Source: Prosthecobacter vanneervenii (GTDB lineage: Bacteria > Verrucomicrobiota > Verrucomicrobiia > Verrucomicrobiales > Verrucomicrobiaceae). Taken from it: a DNA stretch of 64,000 bases. A program made the position numbers and the translations under genes. Positions 1 to 8,894 of this stretch are shown piece by piece (position 1 is the first letter of the stretch; each line of letters begins with the position of its first letter). The DNA lies in assembly GCF_014203095.1 (NCBI RefSeq), contig NZ_JACHIG010000008.1, positions 124,001 to 188,000 on the forward strand. Direction: 5' to 3'. A model generated the notes under the pieces. It did no database searches. It was not told the origin of the DNA and was given only the letters and a program-made list of their open reading frames with translations.

Positions 1-730
1 CCTCCCGCTTGCGATACTCCTCCATCATCGCCACCGTGGCCGAGGCCCCGCAGCGCGATCCACCTAGGTCACGTACTTTGATGAGTCCCGCCAGATCGCG
101 CACACCGCCCGCCGCCTTCACCTGTACCTTCGGGCTGCACGCGGCACGCATCAGCGCCAGATCATGCTCGGTCGCTCCCTTGTAGTTGTAGCTTCCATCC
201 GCCTGCTTCACAAAGCCGTAGCCCGTGCTCGTCTTCACCCAGTCCGCACCCGCCTTCTCGCAGATCTCGCACAGCTTCCTCTTGAAATCATCGCTGCTCA
301 GGCCCGCGCCGCCCTTGGTCAGGTAATCATTTTCCAAAATCACCTTCACCTTCGCGCCATGCTTGTGTGCCTCGTCACACACGGCCTTCACATCAGCCTC
401 CACATAGCCCCAGTCACCGCCCATCGCCTTGCCCAGGTTCACCACCATGTCGATCTCCTTTGCCCCGTCCTTGCAGGCCAGCTCCGTCTCATAGCGCTTC
501 GACTCCGTGGTGCTGTTTCCGTGGGGAAATCCGATCACGCATCCCACGATCACGTCGGAGCCCCTCAGCCACTCCACCGCCTGCTTCACCGCATACGGCT
601 TGATGCACACCGAGGCCACCTGGTACTGCACAGCCTGTTTGCACCCGGCTTCCAGCTCCGCATCCGTCATCGTCGGATGCAGCAGGCTGTGGTCGATCAT
701 TTTGGCGAGTTCGGAGTAGCTATATTTCAT
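1..730 (-). CDS. deoC: Deoxyribose-phosphate aldolase, 3' end beyond the window
   Basis: Class I aldolase that splits 2-deoxyribose-5-phosphate into glyceraldehyde-3-phosphate and acetaldehyde in deoxynucleoside salvage. About 243 residues are visible, starting at ATG 730 (MKYSYSELAKMIDHSLL); the frame is open at base 1, so the C-terminus is missing. The Schiff-base lysine lies in VKTSTGYGF (about K166) and the second active-site lysine in VKAAGGVR (about K205), both as in the DeoC family. It is divergent from a GntR/UTRA regulator, and the gap holds a perfect inverted repeat, so local repression is likely. The family call is secure; the regulation is inference. Confidence 0.95.
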   Translation of the reverse strand, partial: MKYSYSELAKMIDHSLLHPTMTDAELEAGCKQAVQYQVASVCIKPYAVKQAVEWLRGSDVIVGCVIGFPHGNSTTESKRYETELACKDGAKEIDMVVNLGKAMGGDWGYVEADVKAVCDEAHKHGAKVKVILENDYLTKGGAGLSSDDFKRKLCEICEKAGADWVKTSTGYGFVKQADGSYNYKGATEHDLALMRAACSPKVQVKAAGGVRDLAGLIKVRDLGGSRCGASATVAMMEEYRKRE

Positions 731-741
731 GGTGTGGTAAT

Positions 742-773
742 TGGCTAAGCCAATCCCTAAATTGGCTTAGCCA
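742..773. promoter_or_regulatory. Inverted-repeat operator between deoC and the GntR gene
   Basis: A perfect 13-bp inverted repeat (arms 742-754 and 761-773, 6-nt spacer) fills the short gap between the divergent genes. Each arm contains TGGCTWAGCCA, itself nearly palindromic, so the site can be read as two adjacent operator half-sites. Size, symmetry and position suit a GntR/HutC-type dimer controlling both promoters. No footprint exists; the role is inferred from position. Confidence 0.7.
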
Positions 774-800
774 CTTGTCAAAGGACGTTTTCACCCCAGA

Positions 801-1568
801 TTGCCCTCCGTGGCCAGACCGGCGTCATTTCATGAGCAGCTCATCGAAAAGCTGCGGAAGCTCCTCCGCAGCCGCCAGTTCGTGCCCGGGGCCAAATTCC
901 TCACCGAGCGCGAGATCGCCGAGCGCTTCGGCACCAGCCGCCCCACCGCCAACAAAGCCCTCAGCAGCCTCGTCTCCACCGGCCTGCTGGAGTTCCGCCA
1001 GGGCGCGGGCACCTTCGTCCGCGAGAGCGTGCTGGACTACGATCTCCAGCGCCTCGTCAGCTTCACGGAGAAAGCCGCAGCAGCAGGAAAAAAGCCCGGC
1101 ACCCAGGTCATCTCATTTCGCAAAATCACCGCCGCTGACGCACCCGCCTCCGTCGTGCAGGCATTGAAGCTGCAGCCCTCCGATCCGCTCTTCTACATCG
1201 AGCGCATCCGCCTCGCCGACGGCCAGCCCGTCATCTACGAGCGTCGGCACGTCATCGCCCGCCTCTGCACCGGCATGACCAAGACCACCGCCGCAGGCTC
1301 ACTATACGCCTTCTGGACAAAGAAGTGCCGCCTCTCCATCTCCGGTGCCGATGAGTCCATCCGCGCCGTAAACGCCACCACCCCGCAGGCAGCCGCACTC
1401 GGCATCCCCACACACACCGCCTGCCTCCTCGTCATCGCCACCGGCTTCCTCGCAGACACCTCCCCACTCTGGCACGAGGAAACCTTCTACCGCAGCGACG
1501 TCTATGAATTCCGCAACCAGCTCGGCGGCCTCTCCGCCCCCAAGCCCGCTCAGGGCCGCATTCGCTAA
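801..1568 (+). CDS. GntR/HutC-family transcriptional regulator with UTRA domain
   Basis: Predicted DNA-binding repressor of 255 residues. Residues about 8-75 form a GntR winged helix-turn-helix (FLTEREIAERFGTSRPTANKA, then LLEFRQGAGTFV). Residues about 95-240 resemble a UTRA effector-binding domain (PLFYIERIRLADGQPVIYER). The first in-frame start is TTG at 801; GTG at 810 is an alternative, and an AAGGA lies upstream at 781-785. The divergent deoC and the repeat at 742-773 suggest it controls itself and deoC, with a sugar phosphate as plausible effector. Family firm; target and ligand inferred. Confidence 0.88.
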   Translation: MPSVARPASFHEQLIEKLRKLLRSRQFVPGAKFLTEREIAERFGTSRPTANKALSSLVSTGLLEFRQGAGTFVRESVLDYDLQRLVSFTEKAAAAGKKPGTQVISFRKITAADAPASVVQALKLQPSDPLFYIERIRLADGQPVIYERRHVIARLCTGMTKTTAAGSLYAFWTKKCRLSISGADESIRAVNATTPQAAALGIPTHTACLLVIATGFLADTSPLWHEETFYRSDVYEFRNQLGGLSAPKPAQGRIR

Positions 1569-1573
1569 GTAGC

Positions 1574-1652
1574 GGGCAAGCGACCAACGCACCTAGTGGG
1601 GCCGCTCCTCCGCACGAGCAATGTGACAGGCTTTACGAGAACAGGCTCTAAT
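1574..1652 (+). repeat. Half copy of the 23.0-kb inverted-repeat element
   Basis: This stretch shares GGCAAGCGACCAACGCA, a GGGGCCGCTCC core and GTGACAGGCTTT with 23137-23213, which is the right half of a longer inverted repeat at 23045-23209. It fills the gap between the regulator stop (1568) and the convergent gene ending at 1648, and it supplies that gene's TAG stop. A left half was not found here. Confidence 0.7.
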
Positions 1653-2559
1653 CTCCACGCATCCCCGCAAAGGTCTTCTCCACGCCCTCCAGGCTCTGCT
1701 TGTGCGCATTGACTGCATCCAGGGTATGCGGAGTTCCTTTTTCGACGGCTTGCTCGAGCACAAGGTGTGGCTTGAGGTTGTGCTTCTGCAGCCACGAGGC
1801 GAGCCGGTCATAGTCGATGTCGCCTTTGCCTGTGAAGACCTCTGTCCAGACGCCGCCGCTGGACTGCCGGAGATGCAGCTCGACAATACGGCTGCCATAG
1901 TGCTCCAAGGCATCAAAGAGCGCGACCTCGGAGTTGCCGCAGCCACGAAAGACCCAGTGTGCGTCCAGGCAGAATTTCACATGCTCAGGATTCGTCGCCG
2001 TCAGCATGTGGTGGTACTCGCGGGCGCCATGTCGCAGTTCCACATCATGATTATGGTACGCCAGCGTCAGACCAAGCCTGCGAAGCTCCTCGCCCAGCCG
2101 GTCCAGCGCCTGCGCCTGGGTGATGAGCTGCGCATCACTCTTTCCGTCCTGCACGCCCTGCTTGAGCGGGGATGGATTGGTCACGATCACCTTGCAGCCG
2201 ATCTCCGCAGCACCACGGGCGATTCTGAGCACACTTTCGATGTTCTGCGCGTTTTGCGCCTCATCGTGCAAAGTGCTGCCCACATAGAGGGAGCGCATTT
2301 CCAGTCCGTGGGCTTTCAGACGTGCTCCAAGCCCCTCAAACTCCTCCACCCTGCCGATGGCAGGCTCGTACCCCGTGATGCCGCTCGAGGCGATGGCGGC
2401 CAGGGATTCATCGGTGTGCAGTGGGAATGCCCGGCCGTCGCGCTTCGCAAACGTGCCCCATGGATAGGTGTTGGTGGCGATGTGCAGCTTTGCTGCCGCC
2501 GATGCACGGGCAGTCATGGACAGGGCGGCAGCAGCGTGTAGGAAATGGCGGCGGTTCAT
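1648..2559 (-). CDS. Secreted sugar phosphate isomerase/epimerase-like TIM-barrel protein
   Basis: 303 residues in the xylose isomerase-like TIM-barrel superfamily. The N-terminus MNRRHFLHAAAALSM is a twin-arginine type leader ending near residue 23, so export is likely. The barrel shows LAYHNHDVEL, FCLDAHWVFRGC and IVELHLRQS, where His, Asp and Glu typically bind a divalent metal in this fold. Substrate cannot be told from sequence; such proteins in Verrucomicrobia and Planctomycetes often sit among sugar catabolic genes. It lies 12 bp downstream of the hydrolase gene at 2572-4005 on the same strand, so cotranscription is likely. Confidence 0.85.
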   Translation of the reverse strand: MNRRHFLHAAAALSMTARASAAAKLHIATNTYPWGTFAKRDGRAFPLHTDESLAAIASSGITGYEPAIGRVEEFEGLGARLKAHGLEMRSLYVGSTLHDEAQNAQNIESVLRIARGAAEIGCKVIVTNPSPLKQGVQDGKSDAQLITQAQALDRLGEELRRLGLTLAYHNHDVELRHGAREYHHMLTATNPEHVKFCLDAHWVFRGCGNSEVALFDALEHYGSRIVELHLRQSSGGVWTEVFTGKGDIDYDRLASWLQKHNLKPHLVLEQAVEKGTPHTLDAVNAHKQSLEGVEKTFAGMRGD

Positions 2560-2571
2560 GGCAGTACAAAC

Positions 2572-4005
2572 TTATGGGAGACGGATCTCAGGACTCGAAA
2601 CCGTCAGCGTGCTCCCGCTTTCCTCCTGCGCGTGCACCGTGATCACATCCAGCGTCTTCACCTCTCCCTCGATCGTGACCTCAGCGCTGTAGGTATCAGC
2701 ACCATCTTCTTTCAGCGGCGCTGAGGTCCACGCATCAAACTCCATCGCAATCGAGTAATCCGGATGCCGGTTCACCGACCACCACACGCTGTTCTGCTGC
2801 GGCTCGCTCCCATCCGGAAACACCACCTTCACCATCAGCTTGTGCGCGGCCTTGTCCCACTGCGTGCTCACCTTCGGCGGAGCCACCATGTGCCTTGTGC
2901 CAAAGAAGTGATGCAGCGCAAAAGCACGCAGATTCTCATCCACCTCCGGCATGCCTCCCACCGATTTCACAAAACCCGCCTCCTTCGCACCGCCATGCTG
3001 CCCTCCCGGAACAATCAAAACCGGCAGCTGCGGAAACTGCCTGCCTAGCTCCACAAGCCCCGGGCTCACATTGTCATTCGATCCCTGGTTGTAAAAGATC
3101 TCCGTGCCACGCTTCTTCAGCACGTCCAGGTAATTCGTCGTCCGACATGCCTCCCACGCCGCATTGCACGCCGTCTTCATCTCCGCATCGCTCCACCCCG
3201 CATCACGCGCCATCTTCACCGTGATCCGCTCATCCGATCTCGCCTTCTGCCGGATCAGCATTTTCTCACGCCCAACTGGGTCAGACATCTTCGCGATGAA
3301 TTCCTCATTCATCTTCGTGATCTCCTCCGCCAGCATGCCCTCCACATAGGGGCCGCCGGGACTCTCGATCACCGGCGCCACCACCGGCATGATGGCAGTC
3401 ACCCGCTCATCCGCGATCCCAGCCGCCGCCGTCGCCACTCCGCGCTTCGAGCCTCCCGTCGCCAGCACCTTCTTCGGTTGAAACACCTCCTTCTCCGCCA
3501 CCGCCGCTGTCAGCGCACGCATGTCGCTGATACCCCAGATCCACGCAGGCGTGTAGCGCGTGTCCTTCGTCTGGATGAAATGCTCCTCCATCATCAGGTG
3601 CAGCTTACCCACCGGCTCCATGTCATTGATCGGCACCATCCCGATGAGCACGATGCCCACCCCATTCTCCTTCAGCAGCCGCAGCTTGGCCCCAGCCACC
3701 GCCGCAGGCTTCATTTGCAGGCCCGTGTTCTCGATGATCACATTCGTGCACACGCCTGTCGCAGGCGCAAGAAACGTCACCGGCAGCCTCACCTTTAGCC
3801 CCGGCCACCACTCACACACCGTGATCTCCACCAGCTTCTGCCGTATCGCCGCATCCTTCGGATTCGCATGCCAGTCCATGATCACCTTCGTCTCCAGGTT
3901 CCCCGTGTCCCTGATCGAGGCCATGTCATACTTCCCGATGGTGATCTCCCCGGAAGCCGGAGCCAGGGTGAAAAGAAATGAGGCAAAAAGAATGGCGCGC
4001 TGCAT
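2572..4005 (-). CDS. Secreted alpha/beta hydrolase, PhoPQ-activated pathogenicity-related (PqaA) type
   Basis: 477 residues with a Sec-type leader (MQRAILFASFLFTLAPASG). The nucleophile elbow is ATGGSKRG with Ser at about 186; GxSKRG is the hallmark of the PhoPQ-activated pathogenicity-related family. YNQGSNDNVSP probably holds the acidic residue and PGGQHGG the catalytic His. The enzyme is probably an extracytoplasmic esterase or hydrolase of unknown substrate. The E. coli and Salmonella name reflects regulation there and should not be carried over. It appears cotranscribed with the downstream TIM-barrel gene. Confidence 0.85.
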   Translation of the reverse strand: MQRAILFASFLFTLAPASGEITIGKYDMASIRDTGNLETKVIMDWHANPKDAAIRQKLVEITVCEWWPGLKVRLPVTFLAPATGVCTNVIIENTGLQMKPAAVAGAKLRLLKENGVGIVLIGMVPINDMEPVGKLHLMMEEHFIQTKDTRYTPAWIWGISDMRALTAAVAEKEVFQPKKVLATGGSKRGVATAAAGIADERVTAIMPVVAPVIESPGGPYVEGMLAEEITKMNEEFIAKMSDPVGREKMLIRQKARSDERITVKMARDAGWSDAEMKTACNAAWEACRTTNYLDVLKKRGTEIFYNQGSNDNVSPGLVELGRQFPQLPVLIVPGGQHGGAKEAGFVKSVGGMPEVDENLRAFALHHFFGTRHMVAPPKVSTQWDKAAHKLMVKVVFPDGSEPQQNSVWWSVNRHPDYSIAMEFDAWTSAPLKEDGADTYSAEVTIEGEVKTLDVITVHAQEESGSTLTVSSPEIRLP

Positions 4006-4058
4006 GCCTCACAGTACGACCACCGCAGCCACGTTCTGCCATCCTTGCAGCCTAAAAT

Positions 4059-4098
4059 GAAAACAGCCTTGCGGAGATCATCCGCAAGGCTGCAAAAA
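4059..4098 (-). terminator. Rho-independent terminator of the peroxiredoxin gene
   Basis: A perfect 12-bp stem (4064-4075 with 4081-4092) and a 5-nt loop follow the stop at 4115 on the minus strand. A TTTT tract follows the stem. The plus-strand side also has an A/T-rich tail, so it may work in both directions, but no plus-strand gene ends here. Confidence 0.88.
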
Positions 4099-4114
4099 TC
4101 AGCGGTCAGTCACC

Positions 4115-4720
4115 TCAGCCGTTGACCACCGAGGCCACATTGCCCACGATGTCCTTGCCCGGCTTCAGCGTTTTGGCACCGGGGGTCCACTTCGCGGGGC
4201 AGGCCTCGCTCGGGTTCGCCATCAGGTGCACGTTGGCTTCCATCTTGCGCACCAGTTCACCGGCGTCGCGGCCCACGTTGTAAAAGTTCACCTCGGAGGA
4301 GACGAGCTTGCCTTCCGGGTTGATGATGAAGGTGCCGCGCAGCGCCAGGCCTGTGCCGCTGTCATACACGCCAAAGAGGCGGCTCACCGCGCCCGTCGTG
4401 TCGGCAGCCAGCGTGTACTTCACATTCTTCATCAGGCCTTCCGTGTTGCGCCACACCATGTGGGCAAACTTCGTGTCCGTGGACACCGCCACCACATGCG
4501 CACCCAGTGCAGCCAGCTTCTCCTGCTGGTCGGCCAGGTCAGCCAGTTCGGTGGGGCACACAAAGGTGAAGTCCGCCGGGTAAAACACCAGGACGGCCCA
4601 CTTGCCAGCCTTCTTGATGTCGGCCAGTGAGACCTTGCCGAAATCACCGTGCGAAGGCTCATAAGTTTCCATTTCGAAATCGGGGACGATAGAGCCGACT
4701 GAGACGAGGGTTGTTTCCAT
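4115..4720 (-). CDS. ahpC: Typical 2-Cys peroxiredoxin, AhpC type
   Basis: 201-residue thiol peroxidase that reduces hydrogen peroxide and organic hydroperoxides. The peroxidatic cysteine is C55 in FTFVCPTE and the resolving cysteine C174 in SEACPAKW, the AhpC/Prx1 arrangement; the length matches the family. The frame is open far upstream, but ATG 4720 (METTLVSVGS) gives the conserved N-terminus. A strong terminator follows at 4059-4098. No ahpF or thioredoxin reductase lies nearby, so the reductant is unknown. Confidence 0.95.
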   Translation of the reverse strand: METTLVSVGSIVPDFEMETYEPSHGDFGKVSLADIKKAGKWAVLVFYPADFTFVCPTELADLADQQEKLAALGAHVVAVSTDTKFAHMVWRNTEGLMKNVKYTLAADTTGAVSRLFGVYDSGTGLALRGTFIINPEGKLVSSEVNFYNVGRDAGELVRKMEANVHLMANPSEACPAKWTPGAKTLKPGKDIVGNVASVVNG

Positions 4721-4841
4721 GAATATGCGTGTGTTGTGGGGTTGCAGGCGCGTTTGATTACGCCGGGACCGCGACCTTTGCCGCCCAAAAAGTCCCGGGT
4801 CAAACGCAAAGGCGGCCTCCTTGCTCCTCCCCGCCCTCGAT

Positions 4842-5975
4842 TCATTCCACGGTGAAGCCGATCGACCGATCATGCTTGGCCACTCGTTCGGTGTTTTGCA
4901 CATCTTTGAAATGGTAAAGCTCCGCCAGTGAGTAACTGCGTTTTTCAGACAGCTCGACCCCAAGCCTCTTGGCAAGCTCCGAGGCCTGCCCCCACTCCAG
5001 GAGATCAAACTCACGGAAAAACCTCTGCCTGCCAGGTCTCAACACGGCTTCATCCAGATCCTTGACCTCGCTGTTGATGGTGCAGACGAGATGCGCTTGA
5101 ACAATGTCGCCTACAAAACCGTCGGTGAAATTCAGAAGACTGGAGGCAAGACCGTCACGATACCCCCGCCTGTCTAATAGCAGTTGCTCGGCATCCTCCA
5201 GCACCAGGACCAAAACGGCTTCTTTAAATCGTTTCCGCTCTTTGGCGAGGAACTCGGACATCTGCACCTGAAGCAGCCCGAAAGCATCGACCGGCAGGTA
5301 GTAAAACCGATACGTTCCCCCCAGGGTGTAAATCAGATGCCTCAAAAAGGAGGTCTTGCCCGTCCCTGGCTTGCCACGCAAAATCGAAAGACCGCTCTGT
5401 CTCAGACCATGCGTGAAACGCGCTGCCCAATCCGCACAATCAATCCCGTAGTGCAGATTCAGCATTTCATCTGACAAAGCATACTCTGGCTTCAGTGGGA
5501 TGCGCTTTGGCCTGTTGATGTCTCTCACCATGAAAAAGCCTGGGGCTTCATCGCTAGCCGTGAAATGTTTTTGCAGCATCAAAGCGTCTTCCGCTGCCCG
5601 CTTGGGAGTATCTGCTGTCACGGTCAGCGTAAATTCCTTATCAGCGTCTTTGGCACCGTAGCCGTTGCCTGATTTCTTCATAAACAGCCAGAATGACATT
5701 TCCGCACGACGGAAAAGCAGCATCGTCCAGCCTGCTCTCAAGCCCTTTCCATCTGGATTCGGTTCCAGCTCTTGCGCGCTTCGCACCAAGTCGGCGGAGT
5801 ATTGCTCGACGATTGCATCCACATCAAATTCCGCCCCAAAACGGCATCGATGCAATGTCCGGTCTCGAAAATGCCTCTCGATGAAAGATTCCGTCGTCTC
5901 CTTTTCATAGATGTTTTCGATCAGGATTGGGCCGCGTTTAGCGCGTTCGCCTTGAGAATTGGGAGAGACAGACAT
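4842..5975 (-). CDS. AAA+ ATPase with an unrecognised N-terminal domain
   Basis: 377 residues. A novel-looking region (about 1-165) precedes an AAA+ module with Walker A GKPGTGKT (201-208), Walker B VLVLVLEDAE (E260/D261), a sensor-type TINSE, and DLDEAVLRPGR, as found in classical AAA proteins with an arginine finger. Hexameric remodelling activity is likely; the client is unknown. The N-terminal part (WTMLLFRRAEMSFWLF) might bind a substrate or partner. It is divergent from the Gfo/Idh gene at 6071 and 121 bp upstream of the peroxiredoxin. Confidence 0.85.
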   Translation of the reverse strand: MSVSPNSQGERAKRGPILIENIYEKETTESFIERHFRDRTLHRCRFGAEFDVDAIVEQYSADLVRSAQELEPNPDGKGLRAGWTMLLFRRAEMSFWLFMKKSGNGYGAKDADKEFTLTVTADTPKRAAEDALMLQKHFTASDEAPGFFMVRDINRPKRIPLKPEYALSDEMLNLHYGIDCADWAARFTHGLRQSGLSILRGKPGTGKTSFLRHLIYTLGGTYRFYYLPVDAFGLLQVQMSEFLAKERKRFKEAVLVLVLEDAEQLLLDRRGYRDGLASSLLNFTDGFVGDIVQAHLVCTINSEVKDLDEAVLRPGRQRFFREFDLLEWGQASELAKRLGVELSEKRSYSLAELYHFKDVQNTERVAKHDRSIGFTVE

Positions 5976-6070
5976 GAATTGCTTCCATGATTATGCACAC
6001 TTGCTAGGCTTTTGAAATCTCTGCTCCGCACAATGTAAAATCTCCCCCCACTTGGTCCGTTCACCTCCTC

Positions 6071-7435
6071 ATGCCCTCCCACCCCCGCCGCCACTTCCTC
6101 AAGACAACCGCCCTCGCTTCTCTCGCAGGCCCCAACATCCTCCGCGCCGCCGACACCAAGCAAAAGATCCGCGTCGCCTGCGTCGGCATCGGCAACATGG
6201 GCAATGGCGCGGTGCAGGCATCCCAGGGCGAAGAAATTGTCGCCTTCTGCGATGTGGATTGGCGCGATCTCGGCGGCCGCAGCGCCTTCGAGCAGGCCAA
6301 AAAGCATCCGACCGTCCCCAAGTTCACCGACTTCCGAGAGATGCTCGACAAAAAGGGCTCTGACATCGACGCCGTCCTCATCTCCACCCCGGATCACACC
6401 CACTTCGCCGCAGCCATGGCCGCCATGCAGGCAAAGAAGCACGTCTTTGTGCAGAAGCCTCTCGCCCACAATATCTGGCAGGTGCGCACCCTGCAAAAAG
6501 CCGCCAAAAAATACGGCGTGCAGACCGTCATGGGCAATCAAGGCCACTGCTGGGAGGGCATCCGCCTCGTCAAAGAATGGTTTGAAGCCGGTGTCCTCGG
6601 CGAGGTGCGCGAGGTCCACTGCTGGACCGACCGCCCCATCAGCAAAGTCGGCTTTTTGAAGCAGTTCCCCACCCAGATCCCTGCCGGCGAACCCATCCCC
6701 AAAGACGTGGACTGGAATCTCTGGCAAGGCCCCGTTGCCGATGCCGAATACAATTCACAGTACATGCCGCAGTTTTGGCGCGGCTGGTGGAACTACGGCT
6801 GCGGCGGCCTCGGCGACATCGGCTGCCATTGCCTCGATGCCCCCTTCTGGACCCTGCAGCTCGGCATGCCCGAGAAAGTCGAGGTCGTCCAGCAGCAGCC
6901 CGCCGACTTCAAAGGCTATACCGCACCCCAGTCCCACATCATCTTCCACTTCGCCGCACGCGGCACCATGCCTCCCGTTCAGATCCACTGGTATGAGGGC
7001 GGCCTCCTCCCCGAGGCCTTGCCTGGCATGACCAAAGGTCTCCCAGATAACGGCATGATCATGAAAGGCAGCAAGGAGACCCTCTTCTCCGAAGGCATGC
7101 GCGTTCAAAGCCCCCAGCTCTGGCCCCGCGAGCGCATGACGCCCATCATCGACATCCTCCGTCGCAAGCCCCTCCCCCGCTCCGTCGCTGGCGAGCCCAT
7201 TGGCGAGCTCTTCGCTGCCATTCGCGGCACCATCCCTCATGCTGGCTCCCACTTCGACTACGCCTGCCCCCTTACGGAACTCGTCAGCACTGGCGTGCTT
7301 GCCATCCGCTCCGGCAAAACCATCGAATGGGACTCCGAAAACATGAAGGTCAAAAACGCCCCCGAATTCGACGCCTGGATCAAAGAACCCGTCCGCGAAG
7401 GCTGGAGCTATGGCGAAGACCTCTGGAAGGCTTAA
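6071..7435 (+). CDS. Gfo/Idh/MocA-family oxidoreductase with twin-arginine leader
   Basis: 454 residues. The leader PRRHFLKTTALASLAG (about 6-20) is a Tat signal, so the protein is probably folded with its nucleotide in the cytoplasm and exported. The Rossmann motif is VACVGIGNMGNGA (about 35-47), and KKHVFVQKPLAHN contains the Lys-Pro of this family. The C-terminal domain matches the long Planctomycetes/Verrucomicrobia subgroup (DWNLWQGP, WNYGCGGLGDIGCHCLDA). The substrate, a sugar or inositol-like polyol, is unknown. The beta-helix gene begins 14 bp downstream, suggesting an operon. Confidence 0.92.
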   Translation: MPSHPRRHFLKTTALASLAGPNILRAADTKQKIRVACVGIGNMGNGAVQASQGEEIVAFCDVDWRDLGGRSAFEQAKKHPTVPKFTDFREMLDKKGSDIDAVLISTPDHTHFAAAMAAMQAKKHVFVQKPLAHNIWQVRTLQKAAKKYGVQTVMGNQGHCWEGIRLVKEWFEAGVLGEVREVHCWTDRPISKVGFLKQFPTQIPAGEPIPKDVDWNLWQGPVADAEYNSQYMPQFWRGWWNYGCGGLGDIGCHCLDAPFWTLQLGMPEKVEVVQQQPADFKGYTAPQSHIIFHFAARGTMPPVQIHWYEGGLLPEALPGMTKGLPDNGMIMKGSKETLFSEGMRVQSPQLWPRERMTPIIDILRRKPLPRSVAGEPIGELFAAIRGTIPHAGSHFDYACPLTELVSTGVLAIRSGKTIEWDSENMKVKNAPEFDAWIKEPVREGWSYGEDLWKA

Positions 7436-7449
7436 ACAAGCACACACTC

Positions 7450-8316
7450 ATGCACCGCCTCTTTATCTTTCTTGCCCTCGCCTTCACCGCTCACGCCCAG
7501 GAAATCCGCCGTACCCCTCTCACCCTCACGCAAGGCGGCACGCCTGAAAAGCCCGCCGTCTACGACGGTCATGGCATGATCATCGACCTCGGCATCGACG
7601 TCACCTCCCACGACTGGGACAAGCAGGGCGACCTCTGGACCTCCCGAGGCCCCTTCGAAAAACACCCGCCCGTCGATGACGTACAGCGCGCCGCACTCTT
7701 CATCGAGGAGGTCCCCATCCGCATTGTGCGGGATCGTGCCGCCGAGCAGAAGAGCGGCGAAAAAGGCAAAGTCATCTTCGCAGCAGCAGAGACGCTTCAA
7801 CCCGGCCAGATGGCCTTCAAAGCCGACGGCTCCATCTGCTTCCGCTGGCCCGCAGGTAAAACTCCCGGCTCATCCAAAATCTTCCTGCCGCCACCCGGAC
7901 TGGCCAGCGGCGTCAACATCGCCTGCTCCTACATCACCATCAAAAACATCACCGCAATCCACGCCGCCAACGACGGCTTCAACATCCACGGCCCCCGCGT
8001 CGGCATCCGCCTGGAAAACGTCAAAGCCTTCTCCAATGGCGATGAAGGCATCAGCGCCCACGAAACAGTGCAGATGGACGTCTTCGATTCCGAGATCGCC
8101 TGGAACGGCTCCAATGCAGGCGGCGTCGCCGACGTCAACGACTGCATCACCACCTACACCAATTGCGAGGTCCATCACAATCTCGGAGCAGGCTTCTTCC
8201 TCGAAGGCAAATCCCACCGGATCACCCACTGCCTCATCCACCACCAGTCACAGGACATCGTCGTGCGCGGAGATGCAGTGGTTGAGCAAAAAGACAACGA
8301 ATGGCGCAAGCCTTAG
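7450..8316 (+). CDS. Secreted right-handed beta-helix protein
   Basis: 288 residues from ATG 7450, chosen because it yields a Sec leader (MHRLFIFLALAFTAHAQ); the frame is open further upstream inside the previous gene. The second half shows repeats of the parallel beta-helix kind (ITIKNITAIHAANDGF, IRLENVKAFSNGDEGISAHE, CITTYTNCEVHHNLGAGFF), as in pectate lyase-like and carbohydrate-binding proteins. No catalytic set is evident at this short length. It may act on a glycan with the upstream oxidoreductase; this is inference from position. Confidence 0.82.
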   Translation: MHRLFIFLALAFTAHAQEIRRTPLTLTQGGTPEKPAVYDGHGMIIDLGIDVTSHDWDKQGDLWTSRGPFEKHPPVDDVQRAALFIEEVPIRIVRDRAAEQKSGEKGKVIFAAAETLQPGQMAFKADGSICFRWPAGKTPGSSKIFLPPPGLASGVNIACSYITIKNITAIHAANDGFNIHGPRVGIRLENVKAFSNGDEGISAHETVQMDVFDSEIAWNGSNAGGVADVNDCITTYTNCEVHHNLGAGFFLEGKSHRITHCLIHHQSQDIVVRGDAVVEQKDNEWRKP

Positions 8317-8350
8317 CCCTGCGGTTCATCAAATAACGCACCAGCGTCTT

Positions 8351-8416
8351 GGACTGCGGTGGCAGAGATGCAAGGCGCAAGCCTGCATCGACGACACCGC
8401 TTTCGCAGGGTCATGA
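8351..8416 (+). repeat. Half copy of the 23.7-kb MITE-like element
   Basis: It aligns with the reverse complement of 23780-23846: both carry a GGA.TGCGGT start, GATGCAAGGCGCA, GCCTGCATCG and CACCGCTTTCGC. The gap 8317-8894 has no gene. It holds this copy, a degenerate tail at 8647-8680, and a hairpin pair at 8713-8777; nothing was recognised in 8420-8640. Confidence 0.7.
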
Positions 8417-8646
8417 ATTTCCGCATGACTCCAACCTTCCTTCCTTTCAGCCATCTGATACCACGATGCGACGAAAACGGGTCTGATGACGAAGGCATGA
8501 GCCGACTGAGGGGGGCATCTGGATCCCCACACCTGCAACGCGTTTATGGAGGAAGCGGCAACACTGGGCGATGCCGAGAGTATGGGTCCCACTCCATTCA
8601 GAGCGCCGCCAGTCCACAGATGAGCACCCTTTTAAGACGTGCTTGA

Positions 8647-8680
8647 TATGACAAGCTTTTCGAGAGCTTGGCTAAACAAC
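8647..8680 (+). repeat. Degenerate tail of the 23.0-kb element
   Basis: ATATGACAAGCTTTTCGAGA resembles GGTGACAGGCTTTTTGAGA at 23184-23202, in the same order and followed by a similar GCTTGGCTAA end. The match is partial, so the assignment is tentative. Confidence 0.45.
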
Positions 8681-8712
8681 GGAGCTACCCACTGCCGCAC
8701 CCGCACTTCTCA

Positions 8713-8777
8713 GCCCCAAAGGGGCGGCATAATAGAGCCCAGGGCAAGCGAGCCTAAGCGAGCGCCGCCCTGGGTTA
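8713..8777 (+). repeat. Double-hairpin intergenic repeat, copy 1
   Basis: The first hairpin is GCCCC-AAA-GGGGC (8713-8725). The second pairs CCCAGGGC with GCCCTGGG across an AGCGAG-rich loop. The same two-hairpin plan recurs at 23269-23333 and, inverted, at 32066-32155. No coding is seen. Confidence 0.75.
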
Positions 8778-8894
8778 TGCCAGTCTGATCGGAAAGCAAA
8801 CCCACAGCTCTCTTCACATCACGCCGCCCACCAGCAGCGTCCTCAACGCGCTCCGCCACACGCATGCGCCTTCGCGCACACCCATCATCCCCCC

